Positions 1-8,849 of a DNA stretch of 60,792 nucleotides are shown piece after piece. The position numbers and the translations under genes were made by a program. Each line of letters opens with the position of its first letter. The stretch's first letter is position 1. The notes under the pieces were generated by a model, which did not search any database, had not been told where the DNA came from, and saw only the letters and a list, made by a program, of their open reading frames with translations. The DNA is from Gemmatimonadota bacterium (GTDB taxonomy: Bacteria; Gemmatimonadota; Gemmatimonadetes; Gemmatimonadales; Gemmatimonadaceae): contig VHBP01000007.1 of NCBI GenBank assembly GCA_016871915.1, positions 1 to 60,792 on the forward strand, in the 5' to 3' direction.

Positions 1-777
1 GAGGGGCTGCACTGGATGCTCTGGCAGCGCCGCGAGCGGCGGGAGCAGCGTCGGCGTCATCATCGGCGTGGTGGGCGAGGGCACATCGGTCGGCTTCGAT
101 ACTTCGCGCAACGACTCGAGCGTGACCGCATCCTCGACCCGGAATGGCCCGCTCTGGGTGCGACGCAACGCGGTGAGGTGCGCCGCGCTCCCGACGGCAC
201 GCGCGAGATCTCGCGCGAGCGAACGGATGTAGGTCCCTCCGCCACAGGTGATGCGCACGTCGGCCTCGGCGATCCGCCGATCGGCCGCGCTTCGCAGCGC
301 GAGGACCTCCCAGCGATGCACCTGGATCGTGACCGGCGCGAGGTCGACGGTCTCGCCGCGACGCGCCAATGCGTAGGCACGCTCGCCATCGACTCGCTTG
401 GCCGAGTAGGCGGGGGGCACCTGCGAGAACGTCCCGACGAAAGACGGGAGCGCGGCGAGCAGCGCCTCGCGTGTGGGGAGCGGCGCCTCGGCCGTCACCG
501 AACCGACGTGATCCTCGGTATCGGTCTCCGCGCCGAATCGGATCGTGGCCTCGTAGACCTTGGGCTCACCTGAGAGATGCGGGAGGAGGCGCGTCGCGCG
601 CCCGACGAGGAGCACGAGCAAGCCCGTCGCGAAGGGATCGAGCGTCCCGCCATGCCCGATGCGCGACTCATGCAGCGCCCGGCGCGCAGTGCTCACGACG
701 TCGTGCGACGAGACGCCGACCGGTTTGTCGACGAGGAGGACGCCGTCAGTCGTCCCGGTGGTCTTCCGGTGCGGCAT
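1..777 (-). CDS. truB: tRNA pseudouridine(55) synthase TruB, 3' end cut by window edge
   Basis: Makes pseudouridine 55 in the T loop of tRNAs. The first 259 residues are visible and the frame is still open at the window edge. Seen: the N-terminal VLLVDKPVGVSSHDVV motif, the catalytic-loop segment HGGTLDPFATGLL with its Asp, and YSAKRVDGERAYALAR and CGGGTYIRSLARDL, all typical of the TruB family. The start is an ATG (MPHRKTTG) lying inside the end of rbfA, so the two genes overlap by 32 bases and are probably translationally coupled. It is the last gene of the rimP-nusA-infB-rbfA-truB operon, the usual bacterial order. Confidence 0.95.
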   Translation of the reverse strand, partial: MPHRKTTGTTDGVLLVDKPVGVSSHDVVSTARRALHESRIGHGGTLDPFATGLLVLLVGRATRLLPHLSGEPKVYEATIRFGAETDTEDHVGSVTAEAPLPTREALLAALPSFVGTFSQVPPAYSAKRVDGERAYALARRGETVDLAPVTIQVHRWEVLALRSAADRRIAEADVRITCGGGTYIRSLARDLARAVGSAAHLTALRRTQSGPFRVEDAVTLESLREVSKPTDVPSPTTPMMTPTLLPPLAALPEHPVQPL

Positions 778-1141
778 CGGCGGCGGGGGGCTGATGCAGC
801 GAGGCGAGCAGCGTCTCGATCCGCGCCGCGCGCGCGACCGACTCATCGAGCCGGAAGTGGATCTCGGGGGCGAACTGGAGGCGAAGCGCCTTCCCCACCC
901 GGCTGCGCAGATGGCCGGACACGCCGCCAAGGACCTCGAACGCGGTGGTCTTCTCGGCCTCGGTCCCCAAGACGCTGACGTAGACCGTGGCGTGGCGCAG
1001 GTCACGCGCCATCTCGACCGCCGTCACCGTGAGCAACCCGGTGACGCGGGGATCCTTGAGGCCGTGAGACAGGAAGGCAGCGACCTCCTCGCGGACGGCC
1101 TCCGCCACACGGTCCTGTCGCCGCGGATCACGTGGGGGCAT
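746..1141 (-). CDS. rbfA: 30S ribosome-binding factor RbfA
   Basis: Small KH-fold factor for late 30S maturation and cold adaptation; 131 residues, a normal length. Seen: DRVAEAVREEVAAFL at the N terminus, LKDPRVTGLLTVTAVEM, and the C-terminal RIETLLASL helix. A longer reading exists but would run into infB. The chosen ATG is preceded by a near-perfect AGGAGGT Shine-Dalgarno about five bases upstream, which decides the start. It lies 25 bases after the infB stop, and its 3' end overlaps truB. Confidence 0.95.
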   Translation of the reverse strand: MPPRDPRRQDRVAEAVREEVAAFLSHGLKDPRVTGLLTVTAVEMARDLRHATVYVSVLGTEAEKTTAFEVLGGVSGHLRSRVGKALRLQFAPEIHFRLDESVARAARIETLLASLHQPPAADAAPEDHRDD

Positions 1142-1166
1142 GTGTGACCTCCTGTGCGGGACGCGC

Positions 1167-3926
1167 TCAGTTGGCCGAAGCCGACTGGAGCGTCCGCGCG
1201 ACCGATTCGGTGCGGTAGAGCTCAATCACGTCGCCGACCTTGAGGTCGTTGAAGTTCTCGACGCCGATGCCGCACTCGTACCCTTCCTTGACCTCCTTCA
1301 CATCGTCCTTGAAGCGGCGCAGCGAGCCGATCGTGCCGTCGTAGACCTCGATCCCGTCGCGGACCACGCGGACGCGGCCCTGACGGTTCATGATCCCCGA
1401 GCGGACGAAGCAGCCGGCGATGACGCCGATCTTCGGCACCTTGAAGGTCTCGCGGACCTCCGCCTCGCCGACGATGACCTCCTTCTCCTCCGGACGCAGG
1501 AGGCCTTCGAGCGCGGCGCGCACGTCGGCGACCGCCTCGTAGATGATGCGATAGAGTTTGATCTCGACGCCTTCGCGATCGGCGGCGGCGCGGGCCTTGG
1601 TGTCCGGCCGCACATGGAAGCCGATGATGATCGCGCCCGAGGCCTTGGCGAGGAGGATGTCGCTCTCCGTGACGGCACCAACGGCGCGCGCCACGACCTC
1701 GACCTGCACCTCCTCGTTGCTGAGCTGCTGCAAGGCGTCGGCGAGCGCTTCGGACGGACCGCCCTGGTCCGCCTTGATGAGGAGCTTGAGCTGGCGCTTC
1801 CCCTCGCCCGTCGAGGCCATGAAGTCCTCGAGGGAGACGGCGCCCTTCGCGGTGCGGCGGCTGCGCGCCTCGCGATCGAGCCGCTCACGCCGCTGCGCGA
1901 TCTCGCGCGCCTCGGCGGCATCGAGCACGGCGATGAACTGATCGCCCGCCATCGGGACACCGGTGAGCCCGAGCACCTGCACCGGGATGGCCGGTCCGGC
2001 TTCCTTCACCGGCTTGCCACGCTCGTCGAGCAATGCGCGGACGCGTCCCGAGTGGAGCCCGCAGATGAAGTCATCCCCCACGCGGAGCGTGCCGTTCTGG
2101 ACGAGGATCGTCGCCACCGCCCCCTTCCCGGCGTCGAGCTGCGCCTCGACGACCGAGCCCGTCGCGCGACGATCGGGATTCGCCTTGAGATCGAGGATCT
2201 CCGCCTGCAGGAGGACCTGATCGAGGAGCTCGGTCACGCCGGTCCCCTTCTTGGCCGAGATCTCGGAGGCGAGCACCGTGCCCCCGAAGTCCTCGAGCAC
2301 GACGCCGTGCTGGAGGAGGTCCTGCCGCACCTTCATCGGGTTCGCGGCGGGGAGGTCGCACTTGTTGATCGCGACGATCATCGGCACGCCGGCGTTCTTG
2401 GCATGCGAGATCGCCTCGATGGTCTGCGGCATCACGGCGTCATCGGCCGCGACGACGAGGATCACGATGTCCGTGACCTGTGCGCCACGGGCACGCATCG
2501 CGGTGAACGCCTCGTGACCGGGGGTATCGAGGAAGGTGACGGTGCGGCCATCCGGGAGCGAGACATGATACGCGCCGATGTGCTGGGTGATCCCACCGGC
2601 CTCGCCCGCGACGACGTTCGCCTTGCGGATGTAGTCGAGGAGCGAGGTCTTGCCGTGGTCGACGTGCCCCATGATGGTGACGACGGGCGGCCGCGGCTGG
2701 AGGTCGGTATCGGCGTCCTTCTCCTCCACCTCGGGGGCCGCGGCGTACTCCTCTTCCCGCATGGCCTCGAACCCGAACTCGCTCGCGATGAGCTCGATCT
2801 GGTCGAAGTCGAGGCGCTGGTTGATGGTCACCATCAACCCGAGGTGCTTGAAGGCGAACGACACGATCTGCGTCGCCGGCACCTTGAGGATGTCGGCGAG
2901 CTCGGAGACGGTGATGAACTCGTTGACCCGCACGGTCTTCTTCTCGCGTTCGGCCATCTCGGCGCGGATCGCGGCGAGCTCCTCACGGGCGCTCTCATCG
3001 ATGCGGCCGCCGCGGCGCTTGCCGGGCGCGCCCTCCATCTGGCGCATGGTGCGCGAGATGTTGGCGGTCACCGCTTCCTGATCGACGCGCTTCCCCTTCT
3101 TCCCACGGCGCGGGCCAGACGACGGGGTGGCCGAACCCACGCCACCGCCCATCCCCGTGCCGGAGCGACGATCGTCACGACGGCCACCCGAAAGGCCACC
3201 TCCCGGCGTCGCCGACGCGATCGGGCGCGGGGGCATCGGCATCACGGGGCGCGGACGCGGCGCCCCATGAACGACCGGCTGGGGACGGGGACGCGGGGCC
3301 GATGGCACCGCCGAGGCGGCTGGGGTCGGGGTCGAGGTCAGCTCACCGGCGCCTCCATCGCTCCCTTCGCGCTTCGCGCGCAGCCGCTCCGCCTCCTCCG
3401 AACGGGCGCGCGCGATCTCACGTTCGGCCGCTTCAGCGGCGGCACGCTCCGACGCGACACGCTCGGCGGCGGCACGCTCGGCGGCGGCCGCTTCCGCGGC
3501 GGCGGCGTCGAGGACAGCCTGTTGTGCGGCGGCTTCAGCGGCCGCCGCTTCGGCCTGGGCCACATCAGCGGCACGCCGGCGACGGGTCGCCTTGGGCGCC
3601 TCGGGCTCAGGCGTGGGCTCAGGGGCCGGCTCGGCGACTTTCTTCTTCGCCACCGACTTCCTCGCCGCCGGAGCCACCTTGGGCTCAGCGACGGCGGCGG
3701 TCTTCTTGGCCGCGACCTTCTTCTTGGCGGTGGTCGGCTCGGCGACCGGCGCGGTGCGATGGCGCTTGTCGCGCTCCCACCGAACGCGCGCCCGCGCGAC
3801 CTGTTCGTCGGTCAGCGGAGAGGCCGGCGTCCGCGCCGCAATCTCCATCGACCGCAGCATGGCCAACACCTCGTCCGCCGAGATGCCGAATTCCGTCGCC
3901 AACTCACTCACCCGAAGCTTGCTCAA
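1167..3926 (-). CDS. infB: Translation initiation factor IF-2
   Basis: GTPase that brings fMet-tRNA to the 30S initiation complex; 919 residues. Order seen: a short N-terminal IF2_N helix-turn domain ([15 protein letters not shown]), a long Ala/Lys/Pro/Gly-rich low-complexity linker (about residues 60-330), a second IF2_N domain ([18 protein letters not shown]), the G domain with [11 protein letters not shown] near residue 417, DTPGHEAF and NKCDLP, then the EF-Tu-like and C-terminal fMet-tRNA binding domains. The start is a TTG overlapping the preceding gene's stop as TTGA and preceded by a G-rich ribosome-binding site; this gives the conserved N terminus. A longer GTG reading would only read through the upstream gene. 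Confidence 0.95.
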   Translation of the reverse strand: MSKLRVSELATEFGISADEVLAMLRSMEIAARTPASPLTDEQVARARVRWERDKRHRTAPVAEPTTAKKKVAAKKTAAVAEPKVAPAARKSVAKKKVAEPAPEPTPEPEAPKATRRRRAADVAQAEAAAAEAAAQQAVLDAAAAEAAAAERAAAERVASERAAAEAAEREIARARSEEAERLRAKREGSDGGAGELTSTPTPAASAVPSAPRPRPQPVVHGAPRPRPVMPMPPRPIASATPGGGLSGGRRDDRRSGTGMGGGVGSATPSSGPRRGKKGKRVDQEAVTANISRTMRQMEGAPGKRRGGRIDESAREELAAIRAEMAEREKKTVRVNEFITVSELADILKVPATQIVSFAFKHLGLMVTINQRLDFDQIELIASEFGFEAMREEEYAAAPEVEEKDADTDLQPRPPVVTIMGHVDHGKTSLLDYIRKANVVAGEAGGITQHIGAYHVSLPDGRTVTFLDTPGHEAFTAMRARGAQVTDIVILVVAADDAVMPQTIEAISHAKNAGVPMIVAINKCDLPAANPMKVRQDLLQHGVVLEDFGGTVLASEISAKKGTGVTELLDQVLLQAEILDLKANPDRRATGSVVEAQLDAGKGAVATILVQNGTLRVGDDFICGLHSGRVRALLDERGKPVKEAGPAIPVQVLGLTGVPMAGDQFIAVLDAAEAREIAQRRERLDREARSRRTAKGAVSLEDFMASTGEGKRQLKLLIKADQGGPSEALADALQQLSNEEVQVEVVARAVGAVTESDILLAKASGAIIIGFHVRPDTKARAAADREGVEIKLYRIIYEAVADVRAALEGLLRPEEKEVIVGEAEVRETFKVPKIGVIAGCFVRSGIMNRQGRVRVVRDGIEVYDGTIGSLRRFKDDVKEVKEGYECGIGVENFNDLKVGDVIELYRTESVARTLQSASAN

Positions 3927-4273
3927 CCCGTCCCCCTTGAACCGTCTGGTCCCGTTCCCGCCGGAGCGGCGAGCGCGAGAATCCCCTGTGCCAACTCGGC
4001 GTCCACGACACCGATCACCGCTGTCGCCTCGCGCCCACCGACCTGCCCGAGCGTCGCCGCCGACGCCACCCACAGCATCGGGACCTGCTTGGCGACGAGC
4101 AACCCTTCGACCTTCTGCCGACTGTTCGCCGCCGCATCGGCCGCGACCACCGCGACCCGCAATGTCCCACGTCGTGCCGCCTCACGGACCCGATCCACTC
4201 CTAGTACGGCACGCCGCGATCGCAATCCGAGTCCCAGCAGACCTAGGAGGCGTCGCTCCGTCGCCGCATCCAT
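3923..4273 (-). CDS. L7Ae/YlxQ-like ribosomal-family RNA-binding protein
   Basis: 116 residues. Its position between nusA and infB, and its alternating alpha/beta pattern (RRLLGLLGLGLRSRRAVLG, then VAVVAADAAANSRQKV), match the YlxQ-type members of the L7Ae/L30e family, which bind kink-turn RNA. No experimental role is assumed. It starts three bases after the nusA stop and ends in a TTGA overlap with infB. The Gly/Pro-rich tail is not conserved in the family as I know it. The companion gene ylxR, often found here in Firmicutes, is absent. Confidence 0.75.
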   Translation of the reverse strand: MDAATERRLLGLLGLGLRSRRAVLGVDRVREAARRGTLRVAVVAADAAANSRQKVEGLLVAKQVPMLWVASAATLGQVGGREATAVIGVVDAELAQGILALAAPAGTGPDGSRGTG

Positions 4274-4276
4274 CCC

Positions 4277-5611
4277 TTACCCCTGCCCCGACTCCGGCTT
4301 CGCGGTCGGCGTCGCGACCTCATTGCCCTCCTCGGTCAACTCGTCCAGGATCGCGACGATACGGTCGGCCTCCTCCGGCGCGATGCCGGGGAGACGCAGG
4401 AAATCGTCACGATCGAGATCGATGATGTCGTTCAACGTGCGGTAGCCACCGGCCTCGAGCACCGCGACGGTGGCCGTCGCAAGCCCCTCGATGGCGGCGA
4501 GCGGGACGTCGGCCGCCTCATCGCCCGGCAGCGGGGCGAAGAGCGGCATCTCGCCGCCCCGCTCCATCCACTCGCGGCTCGAATACAGATCGATCTTCCA
4601 TTCGGTGAGCTCGGAGGCGAGTCGCACGTTCTGGCCGTTGCGCCCGATCGCCAGGGAGAGCTGATCCTCGTCGACGACCGCCTGGATGGTCTTGGTCGTG
4701 GCATCGCTGAAGACGCGTGCGACCTTGGCCGGGGCGAGCGCGAGCTTGGCAAAGCGCTCCGGATCGGCCGACCAAGGCACGATGTCGATGCGCTCCCCGC
4801 CCAGCTCCTGAACCACGGCCTGCACGCGGGCGCCCTTCAAGCCGACACACGCCCCCACTGGATCGATGCCATCATCCTTGGACACGACGGCGATCTTCGT
4901 GCGGCTCCCCACCTCACGCGAGGCCGCGCGGATCTCGACGATGCCCGACTGGATCTCCGGCACCTCGAGACGGAAGAGCGCCTGGACGAAGAGGGCATCG
5001 GCCCGGGAGAGGATGAGGCGCGGCCCCTTCGGCGTCTCCTCGATGCGCTTGAGCACCGCCCGGATCGGCTCGCCCTGCGTATAGGTCTCGCGATGGTTCT
5101 GCTCGCGATACGGGATGATCGCCTCGGCCTCGCGGAACTTGTTCAGCAGGAGCACGATCTTGCCACGCTCGATCTGCTGGATCTCCCCCGAGAGCAGGTC
5201 GCCCACACGCGACGAGAACTCGTCGCGGATCTTGGTGCGTTCCCCCTCGCGGACGCGCTGCACGATGCGCTGCTTGCACGCCTGCACGGCGGAGCGCCCG
5301 AACTCGTTGAAGTCGACCGGGATCTCCATGATGTCCCCGGCCTGATAGTCGGGGTCCTCATAGCGCGCCTCCTCGATGTCGATCTCGATGACCTCGTCAG
5401 TCACCTCCTCGACGACCTTCTTGAGGATCACGATCTTGATGTCGCCCACGGAATCATCGATCTCCACCTCGGCCTGTACCGTCGGGCCGTACTTCTTCCC
5501 GAGGGCGGCAAGGATGCCGTCCTTGAGGAGCTCATGGAGCTCGGTGCGATCGATCTGCTTGCTGTTCGCCAACTCGCGCAATGCCGCGAGGATCTCGGCC
5601 GATCCCGCCAT
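4277..5611 (-). CDS. nusA: Transcription termination/antitermination factor NusA
   Basis: RNA polymerase-associated factor that modulates pausing, intrinsic termination and antitermination. 444 residues: N-terminal RNAP-binding domain (about 1-125), S1 domain around residues 130-200 (GEIQQIERGKIVLLLNKFREAE), two KH domains with GLKGARVQAVVQELGGERIDIV and LAIGRNGQNVRLASEL, and a C-terminal extension ending in a helix-hairpin-helix (FLRLPGIAPEEADRIVAIL). The extra C-terminal region occurs in some phyla. It lies 24 bases after rimP in the same operon, whose leader carries a candidate attenuator that NusA itself could act on (see findings). Confidence 0.96.
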   Translation of the reverse strand: MAGSAEILAALRELANSKQIDRTELHELLKDGILAALGKKYGPTVQAEVEIDDSVGDIKIVILKKVVEEVTDEVIEIDIEEARYEDPDYQAGDIMEIPVDFNEFGRSAVQACKQRIVQRVREGERTKIRDEFSSRVGDLLSGEIQQIERGKIVLLLNKFREAEAIIPYREQNHRETYTQGEPIRAVLKRIEETPKGPRLILSRADALFVQALFRLEVPEIQSGIVEIRAASREVGSRTKIAVVSKDDGIDPVGACVGLKGARVQAVVQELGGERIDIVPWSADPERFAKLALAPAKVARVFSDATTKTIQAVVDEDQLSLAIGRNGQNVRLASELTEWKIDLYSSREWMERGGEMPLFAPLPGDEAADVPLAAIEGLATATVAVLEAGGYRTLNDIIDLDRDDFLRLPGIAPEEADRIVAILDELTEEGNEVATPTAKPESGQG

Positions 5612-5635
5612 GGTCAGACTCCTGAAATGAATGCC

Positions 5636-6106
5636 TTACGGTTTCCAGTGGAACGCGAGCCGGGCGTCGGTGACGTCCGCCAGCGCGATCTCCCGCTCCT
5701 GCCCCTTCATGTCGCGGAGTCGGATGCGCTCCTGCCCCGCCTCCCCCTCCACCGCGACGATCTCGAACTCGTACCGCCCGTGGAGCGCCAGGGCGTTGAC
5801 ACTCGCCCGCCGCCCCACGAACCGCACCCAATCGGCCGCCGTCCGTAGCGGCCGCTCCATCCCCGGGGAGGAGACCTCGAGCACGTAGCGTGCCGAGATC
5901 AGCGTGGGCTCGGCATCGAGCCGGGCTTCGATCGCCCGGGACGCCCGCTCACAATCCCCGACCTGCACCTTCTGACGGTCCAAACGGTCGATCCGGATGT
6001 CAAGCACCTGTCGCCCCTTGGACCCTCCGCGCTTCAGCTCGACCAGTTCGAGCTCAAGCTTCGTAAGTTCTTCACTGACAAGCAGTTCGATTGCGTCGAC
6101 GGACAC
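5636..6106 (-). CDS. rimP: Ribosome maturation factor RimP
   Basis: 30S maturation factor, first gene of the nusA-infB operon; 156 residues. Seen: ELVELKRGG near the N terminus, LDIRIDRLD, DCERASRAIEARLD, YVLEVSSPGMERPL (the RimP signature) and a C-terminal SH3-like half. I place the start at a GTG with GAGG about eight bases upstream. An in-frame GTG 21 bases further up would fall directly on the U-tract of the leader terminator and looks less likely. Confidence 0.92.
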   Translation of the reverse strand: MSVDAIELLVSEELTKLELELVELKRGGSKGRQVLDIRIDRLDRQKVQVGDCERASRAIEARLDAEPTLISARYVLEVSSPGMERPLRTAADWVRFVGRRASVNALALHGRYEFEIVAVEGEAGQERIRLRDMKGQEREIALADVTDARLAFHWKP

Positions 6107-6127
6107 AGCTACGACCTCACAGAGCAC

Positions 6128-6158
6128 AAAAAAAGTGCGGGGAGACCTGCCCCCACAC
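6128..6158 (-). terminator. Intrinsic terminator / candidate leader attenuator before rimP
   Basis: On the minus strand GTGTGGGG (6158-6151) pairs with CCCCGCAC (6142-6135), an 8-bp stem with one G-U pair and an 8-base loop, followed directly by seven U residues (6134-6128). It could simply end the murA-pgeF transcript. But a good promoter lies upstream of it (6195-6223), so transcripts started there must pass this hairpin before reaching rimP. That makes an attenuation role plausible. Confidence 0.8.
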
Positions 6159-6194
6159 TCCGCAAACGGACCGGAATGTCTCCCAACTCTCCCA

Positions 6195-6223
6195 AAGGTA
6201 CGGATTTACGCGGGGACAGTCAA
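6195..6223 (-). promoter_or_regulatory. Sigma70-type promoter for the rimP-nusA operon
   Basis: TTGACT, a 17-base spacer, then TACCTT on the minus strand. The -35 box overlaps the pgeF stop codon. Predicted transcription starts near 6188, giving a leader of about 80 nt before the rimP start. It matches the other promoters seen in this window (TTGAC-N16/18-TANNNT). Confidence 0.7.
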
Positions 6224-6930
6224 GCAGAGCGGACGATGACCCCGATCTGGCGGCCGGCGTCGCCAGCCCGATGGGAGAAGAAGCGATCGTTGTCGCACTT
6301 GGTGCATTCGAGGTCGGCGGACCAGCGGCCAATACCGAGGGCCTTCGCCTGCTCGCCGAGGAGGGCGCGGAGGTCGACCTGCCGCGGGCGCTGGGTCTCG
6401 AGCCCGGTCAATTGCCGGTAGACCTCGGGGCCCACCTCATAACAGCGTCCGCAGATGGAAGGGCCGAAGTGAACCCGTAGCCCGGCGGGCGCATGCCCTG
6501 CCGCCTCGAGGGCGCGCACCGCCTCACCGAGGATCCCACCAGCGACCCCTCGCCACCCGGCATGCACCGCCCCGACCGGGCCGTCCTCATGGGCGAGGAA
6601 GATGGGGACGCAGTCGGCGATGGTGACGGCCAGGCCGCCGGCCCCGAAGAGGAGATGGCCGTCGGCACCCTGATGGCGGACCCAACCCTCCCAGGTCGGC
6701 TGGTGCCGCAGCACCTCAGTGCCGTGCACCTGCTTGGCCGAGGCGAGACGTGGGACTCCGGACTCGGCGAGCGCCCGTTGGAGATCGTGCCACCGGGCCG
6801 ACGATTCGGGTGCCACCCCCTGCTCGGGGAAGCCAAAGGTCCCGGCCTCACGCGTCGTGACGAAGACGGAGAGCCCGAGGTCGTCGAACCCGGGGATGGG
6901 GTGATGCGGAGGGAGCCCTGCGATCGGCAT
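6220..6930 (-). CDS. pgeF: PgeF/YfiH-family purine nucleoside phosphorylase (LACC1-type)
   Basis: 236 residues. The family (formerly called laccase-domain or polyphenol oxidase) includes zinc-dependent purine nucleoside phosphorylase/adenosine deaminases; YfiH/PgeF has also been linked to peptidoglycan editing. Seen: SAKQVHGTEVL, the metal-site Cys in VTIADCVPIFL and HAGWRGVAGG, then FGPSICGRCYEVGPEV. The gene follows murA after a 24-base gap, in keeping with a wall-related operon. It is followed by the rimP promoter and hairpin. Confidence 0.88.
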   Translation of the reverse strand: MPIAGLPPHHPIPGFDDLGLSVFVTTREAGTFGFPEQGVAPESSARWHDLQRALAESGVPRLASAKQVHGTEVLRHQPTWEGWVRHQGADGHLLFGAGGLAVTIADCVPIFLAHEDGPVGAVHAGWRGVAGGILGEAVRALEAAGHAPAGLRVHFGPSICGRCYEVGPEVYRQLTGLETQRPRQVDLRALLGEQAKALGIGRWSADLECTKCDNDRFFSHRAGDAGRQIGVIVRSA

Positions 6931-6954
6931 CGGTTCGATGCGCCCGAGGGCGAG

Positions 6955-8238
6955 TTATTCGACGCGCTGGATCGAAGCGCCGAGGGAGTTCAGCCGCTCG
7001 TGGATGCGCTCGTAGCCGCGCTCGATCTGCCCGATGTTGTTGATCGTGCTCGTCCCCTTCGCGCAGAGCGCGGCGATGAGCATCGCCATCCCGGCGCGGA
7101 TGTCAGGGCTCTCCACCGTGGCGCCGCGGAGTTCGGTCGGGCCGCTCACGAGCGCGCGATGGGGGTCACAAAGCACGATGCGCGCCCCCATCCCGATCAA
7201 TTTGTCGACGAAGAACATCCGCGACTCGAACATCTTCTCGTGCATGAGGATGATCCCCTCGCACTGGGTCGCGGTGACGATGGCGATCGACATCACGTCG
7301 GCCGGGAAGGCGGGCCAGGGCTGATCCTCGAGCTTGGGGACCGCGCCCCCGAGATCGGAGCGGATGCGAAGCGCCTGCTTCTCGGGGACGATGAGATCAG
7401 CGCCGTCGATCCGCGTCTCGACGCCGAGGCGCTCGAAGCCGAGGCGTACGGAGCGAAGATGCTCCACGCCGGCATCGGCGATGCGGAGCTCGGACCGGGT
7501 GACGGCGGCAAGCCCGATGAAGGAGCCGACCTCGATGTGGTCGGGGCCGATGCGGTGTGTGCAACCGTGGAGGGGCCGCCCCCCCTCGATGGTGAGGAGA
7601 TTGGAGCCGATCCCATCGATGCGTGCGCCCATCGCCACGAGCATGCGGCAGAGGTCCTGGACATGCGGTTCGCTCGCCGCGTTGTGCAGGATCGTCGTCC
7701 CCTGCGCGGCGACGGCGGCCATGATGGCGTTCTCGGTCCCGGTGACGCTGGGTTCGTCGAGGAAGAGGTCGACCCCTCGGAGCCCGCGCGTGCGGAAGAT
7801 GATCCGCTCCGCGAATTGGTGCTCCGCGCCGAGGGCCTCGAGCGCGAGGAAATGCGTATCAAGTCGCCGGCGTCCGATCACGTCGCCACCCGGCGGGGCC
7901 AGGTGCACCTCACCGGCGCGCGCCAGCAGCGGCGCCGCGAGGAGGATCGACCCGCGGATGCGGGTGCAGAGCGCCGGATCGAGGGTATCGCCGCGGACGG
8001 CCTTGGCGGTGATTACCAGGGTGTTCGGTCCCGTCCAATCCGCGGTGGCCCCCGCCTGCTTGATCAGCTCGACCAGGCTCAGGATGTCCTTGATGTGAGG
8101 GACGTTCTCGAGCGTGACGGGGTGATCCGTGAGGAGCGCGGCGCAGAGGATCGGGAGCGCGGCGTTCTTGTTGCCGGCGGGCAGGATGGTCCCGGAGAGG
8201 CGGCGACCGCCCTCGACGATGAACTGGGGTTGAGCCAT
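6955..8238 (-). CDS. murA: UDP-N-acetylglucosamine 1-carboxyvinyltransferase MurA (Cys-to-Asp type)
   Basis: Transfers enolpyruvate from PEP to UDP-GlcNAc, the first committed step of peptidoglycan synthesis. 427 residues, normal length. Seen: the N-terminal [10 protein letters not shown] motif with the Lys-Asn pair, the active-site loop [19 protein letters not shown], and the C-terminal [15 protein letters not shown]. The residue that is Cys115 in E. coli MurA is Asp119 here (GAC at 7884-7882). MurA proteins with Asp at this place are known from mycobacteria and chlamydiae and do not form the fosfomycin adduct, so intrinsic fosfomycin insensitivity is predicted. Confidence 0.97.
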   Translation of the reverse strand: MAQPQFIVEGGRRLSGTILPAGNKNAALPILCAALLTDHPVTLENVPHIKDILSLVELIKQAGATADWTGPNTLVITAKAVRGDTLDPALCTRIRGSILLAAPLLARAGEVHLAPPGGDVIGRRRLDTHFLALEALGAEHQFAERIIFRTRGLRGVDLFLDEPSVTGTENAIMAAVAAQGTTILHNAASEPHVQDLCRMLVAMGARIDGIGSNLLTIEGGRPLHGCTHRIGPDHIEVGSFIGLAAVTRSELRIADAGVEHLRSVRLGFERLGVETRIDGADLIVPEKQALRIRSDLGGAVPKLEDQPWPAFPADVMSIAIVTATQCEGIILMHEKMFESRMFFVDKLIGMGARIVLCDPHRALVSGPTELRGATVESPDIRAGMAMLIAALCAKGTSTINNIGQIERGYERIHERLNSLGASIQRVE

Positions 8239-8288
8239 GTGCGGGAATATACGCTTGACGCCCCGCCACCGAGGGTCGAGGATTCGAT

Positions 8289-8849
8289 ATGCTGATCTTC
8301 CAACTCGCCGCCGCGTCGGCCACGGTCGCAGACACCGTGCTCGTCCGCGCCGTGCCCCCGATCCGGACGACCTTCGAGCAGATCGTCTTCGTGGCCTCGG
8401 GGCTCACGAGCCTCCTGGCCCTGCTCCTCTGCGTGCTCGCCGTGCTCTCACTCCTCGCGATGCGGCAGGGGGCGGCGGCGTTGCAGGCCGAGGTCACGAA
8501 GCTACTGGTCGAGCTGCGCCCGCTGGCGCAGGAGGCCGCGGCGGCGGCGAAGGAGGTCCGGCAGGTCGCCACGCAGGTGCAGGAGATGGTCGCCGACTCC
8601 AAGGCGACGGTCACCACCGTGAACACGACGGTTCGGGCCTCGGTCGAATCGCTCGGGGAGCGAGTGCAGGAGGTGAGCGAGACCGTCGGTCGGGTGACGA
8701 AGATGGCCGAGGGGATCGCGACGGCGGCGGCCGGGGCGGCCGGGGCGGCGGCGGGGTTCATGTTCGGTGGCCGGCGTCGGAAACGGCGGCGCGAGGAGGA
8801 GGCCGAGGACGCCGACCTCGGCGACGACGAGGTTGACGAGGAGGGATGA
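8289..8849 (+). CDS. DUF948-like membrane protein with coiled coil
   Basis: 186 residues, function unknown. One clear transmembrane helix (about residues 32-58, [20 protein letters not shown]) is followed by a long Ala/Val/Glu-rich coiled coil (65-140), then a small Gly/Ala-rich segment ([11 protein letters not shown]), a basic patch (RRRKRRR) and an acidic tail. This helix-plus-coil layout resembles DUF948/YtxG-type proteins. It is divergent from murA across a 50-base gap and overlaps the next gene as ATGA, so the two are likely co-expressed. Confidence 0.6.
   Translation: MLIFQLAAASATVADTVLVRAVPPIRTTFEQIVFVASGLTSLLALLLCVLAVLSLLAMRQGAAALQAEVTKLLVELRPLAQEAAAAAKEVRQVATQVQEMVADSKATVTTVNTTVRASVESLGERVQEVSETVGRVTKMAEGIATAAAGAAGAAAGFMFGGRRRKRRREEEAEDADLGDDEVDEEG

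Noticed and set aside
1140-4445. 1101-codon plus-strand open frame rich in Asp, Arg, Leu and His
   Set aside because: It lies wholly opposite infB and nusA, which have full family motifs. It is a GC-rich antisense shadow.
6493-8295. 600-codon plus-strand frame
   Set aside because: Antisense to pgeF and murA, no family motif.
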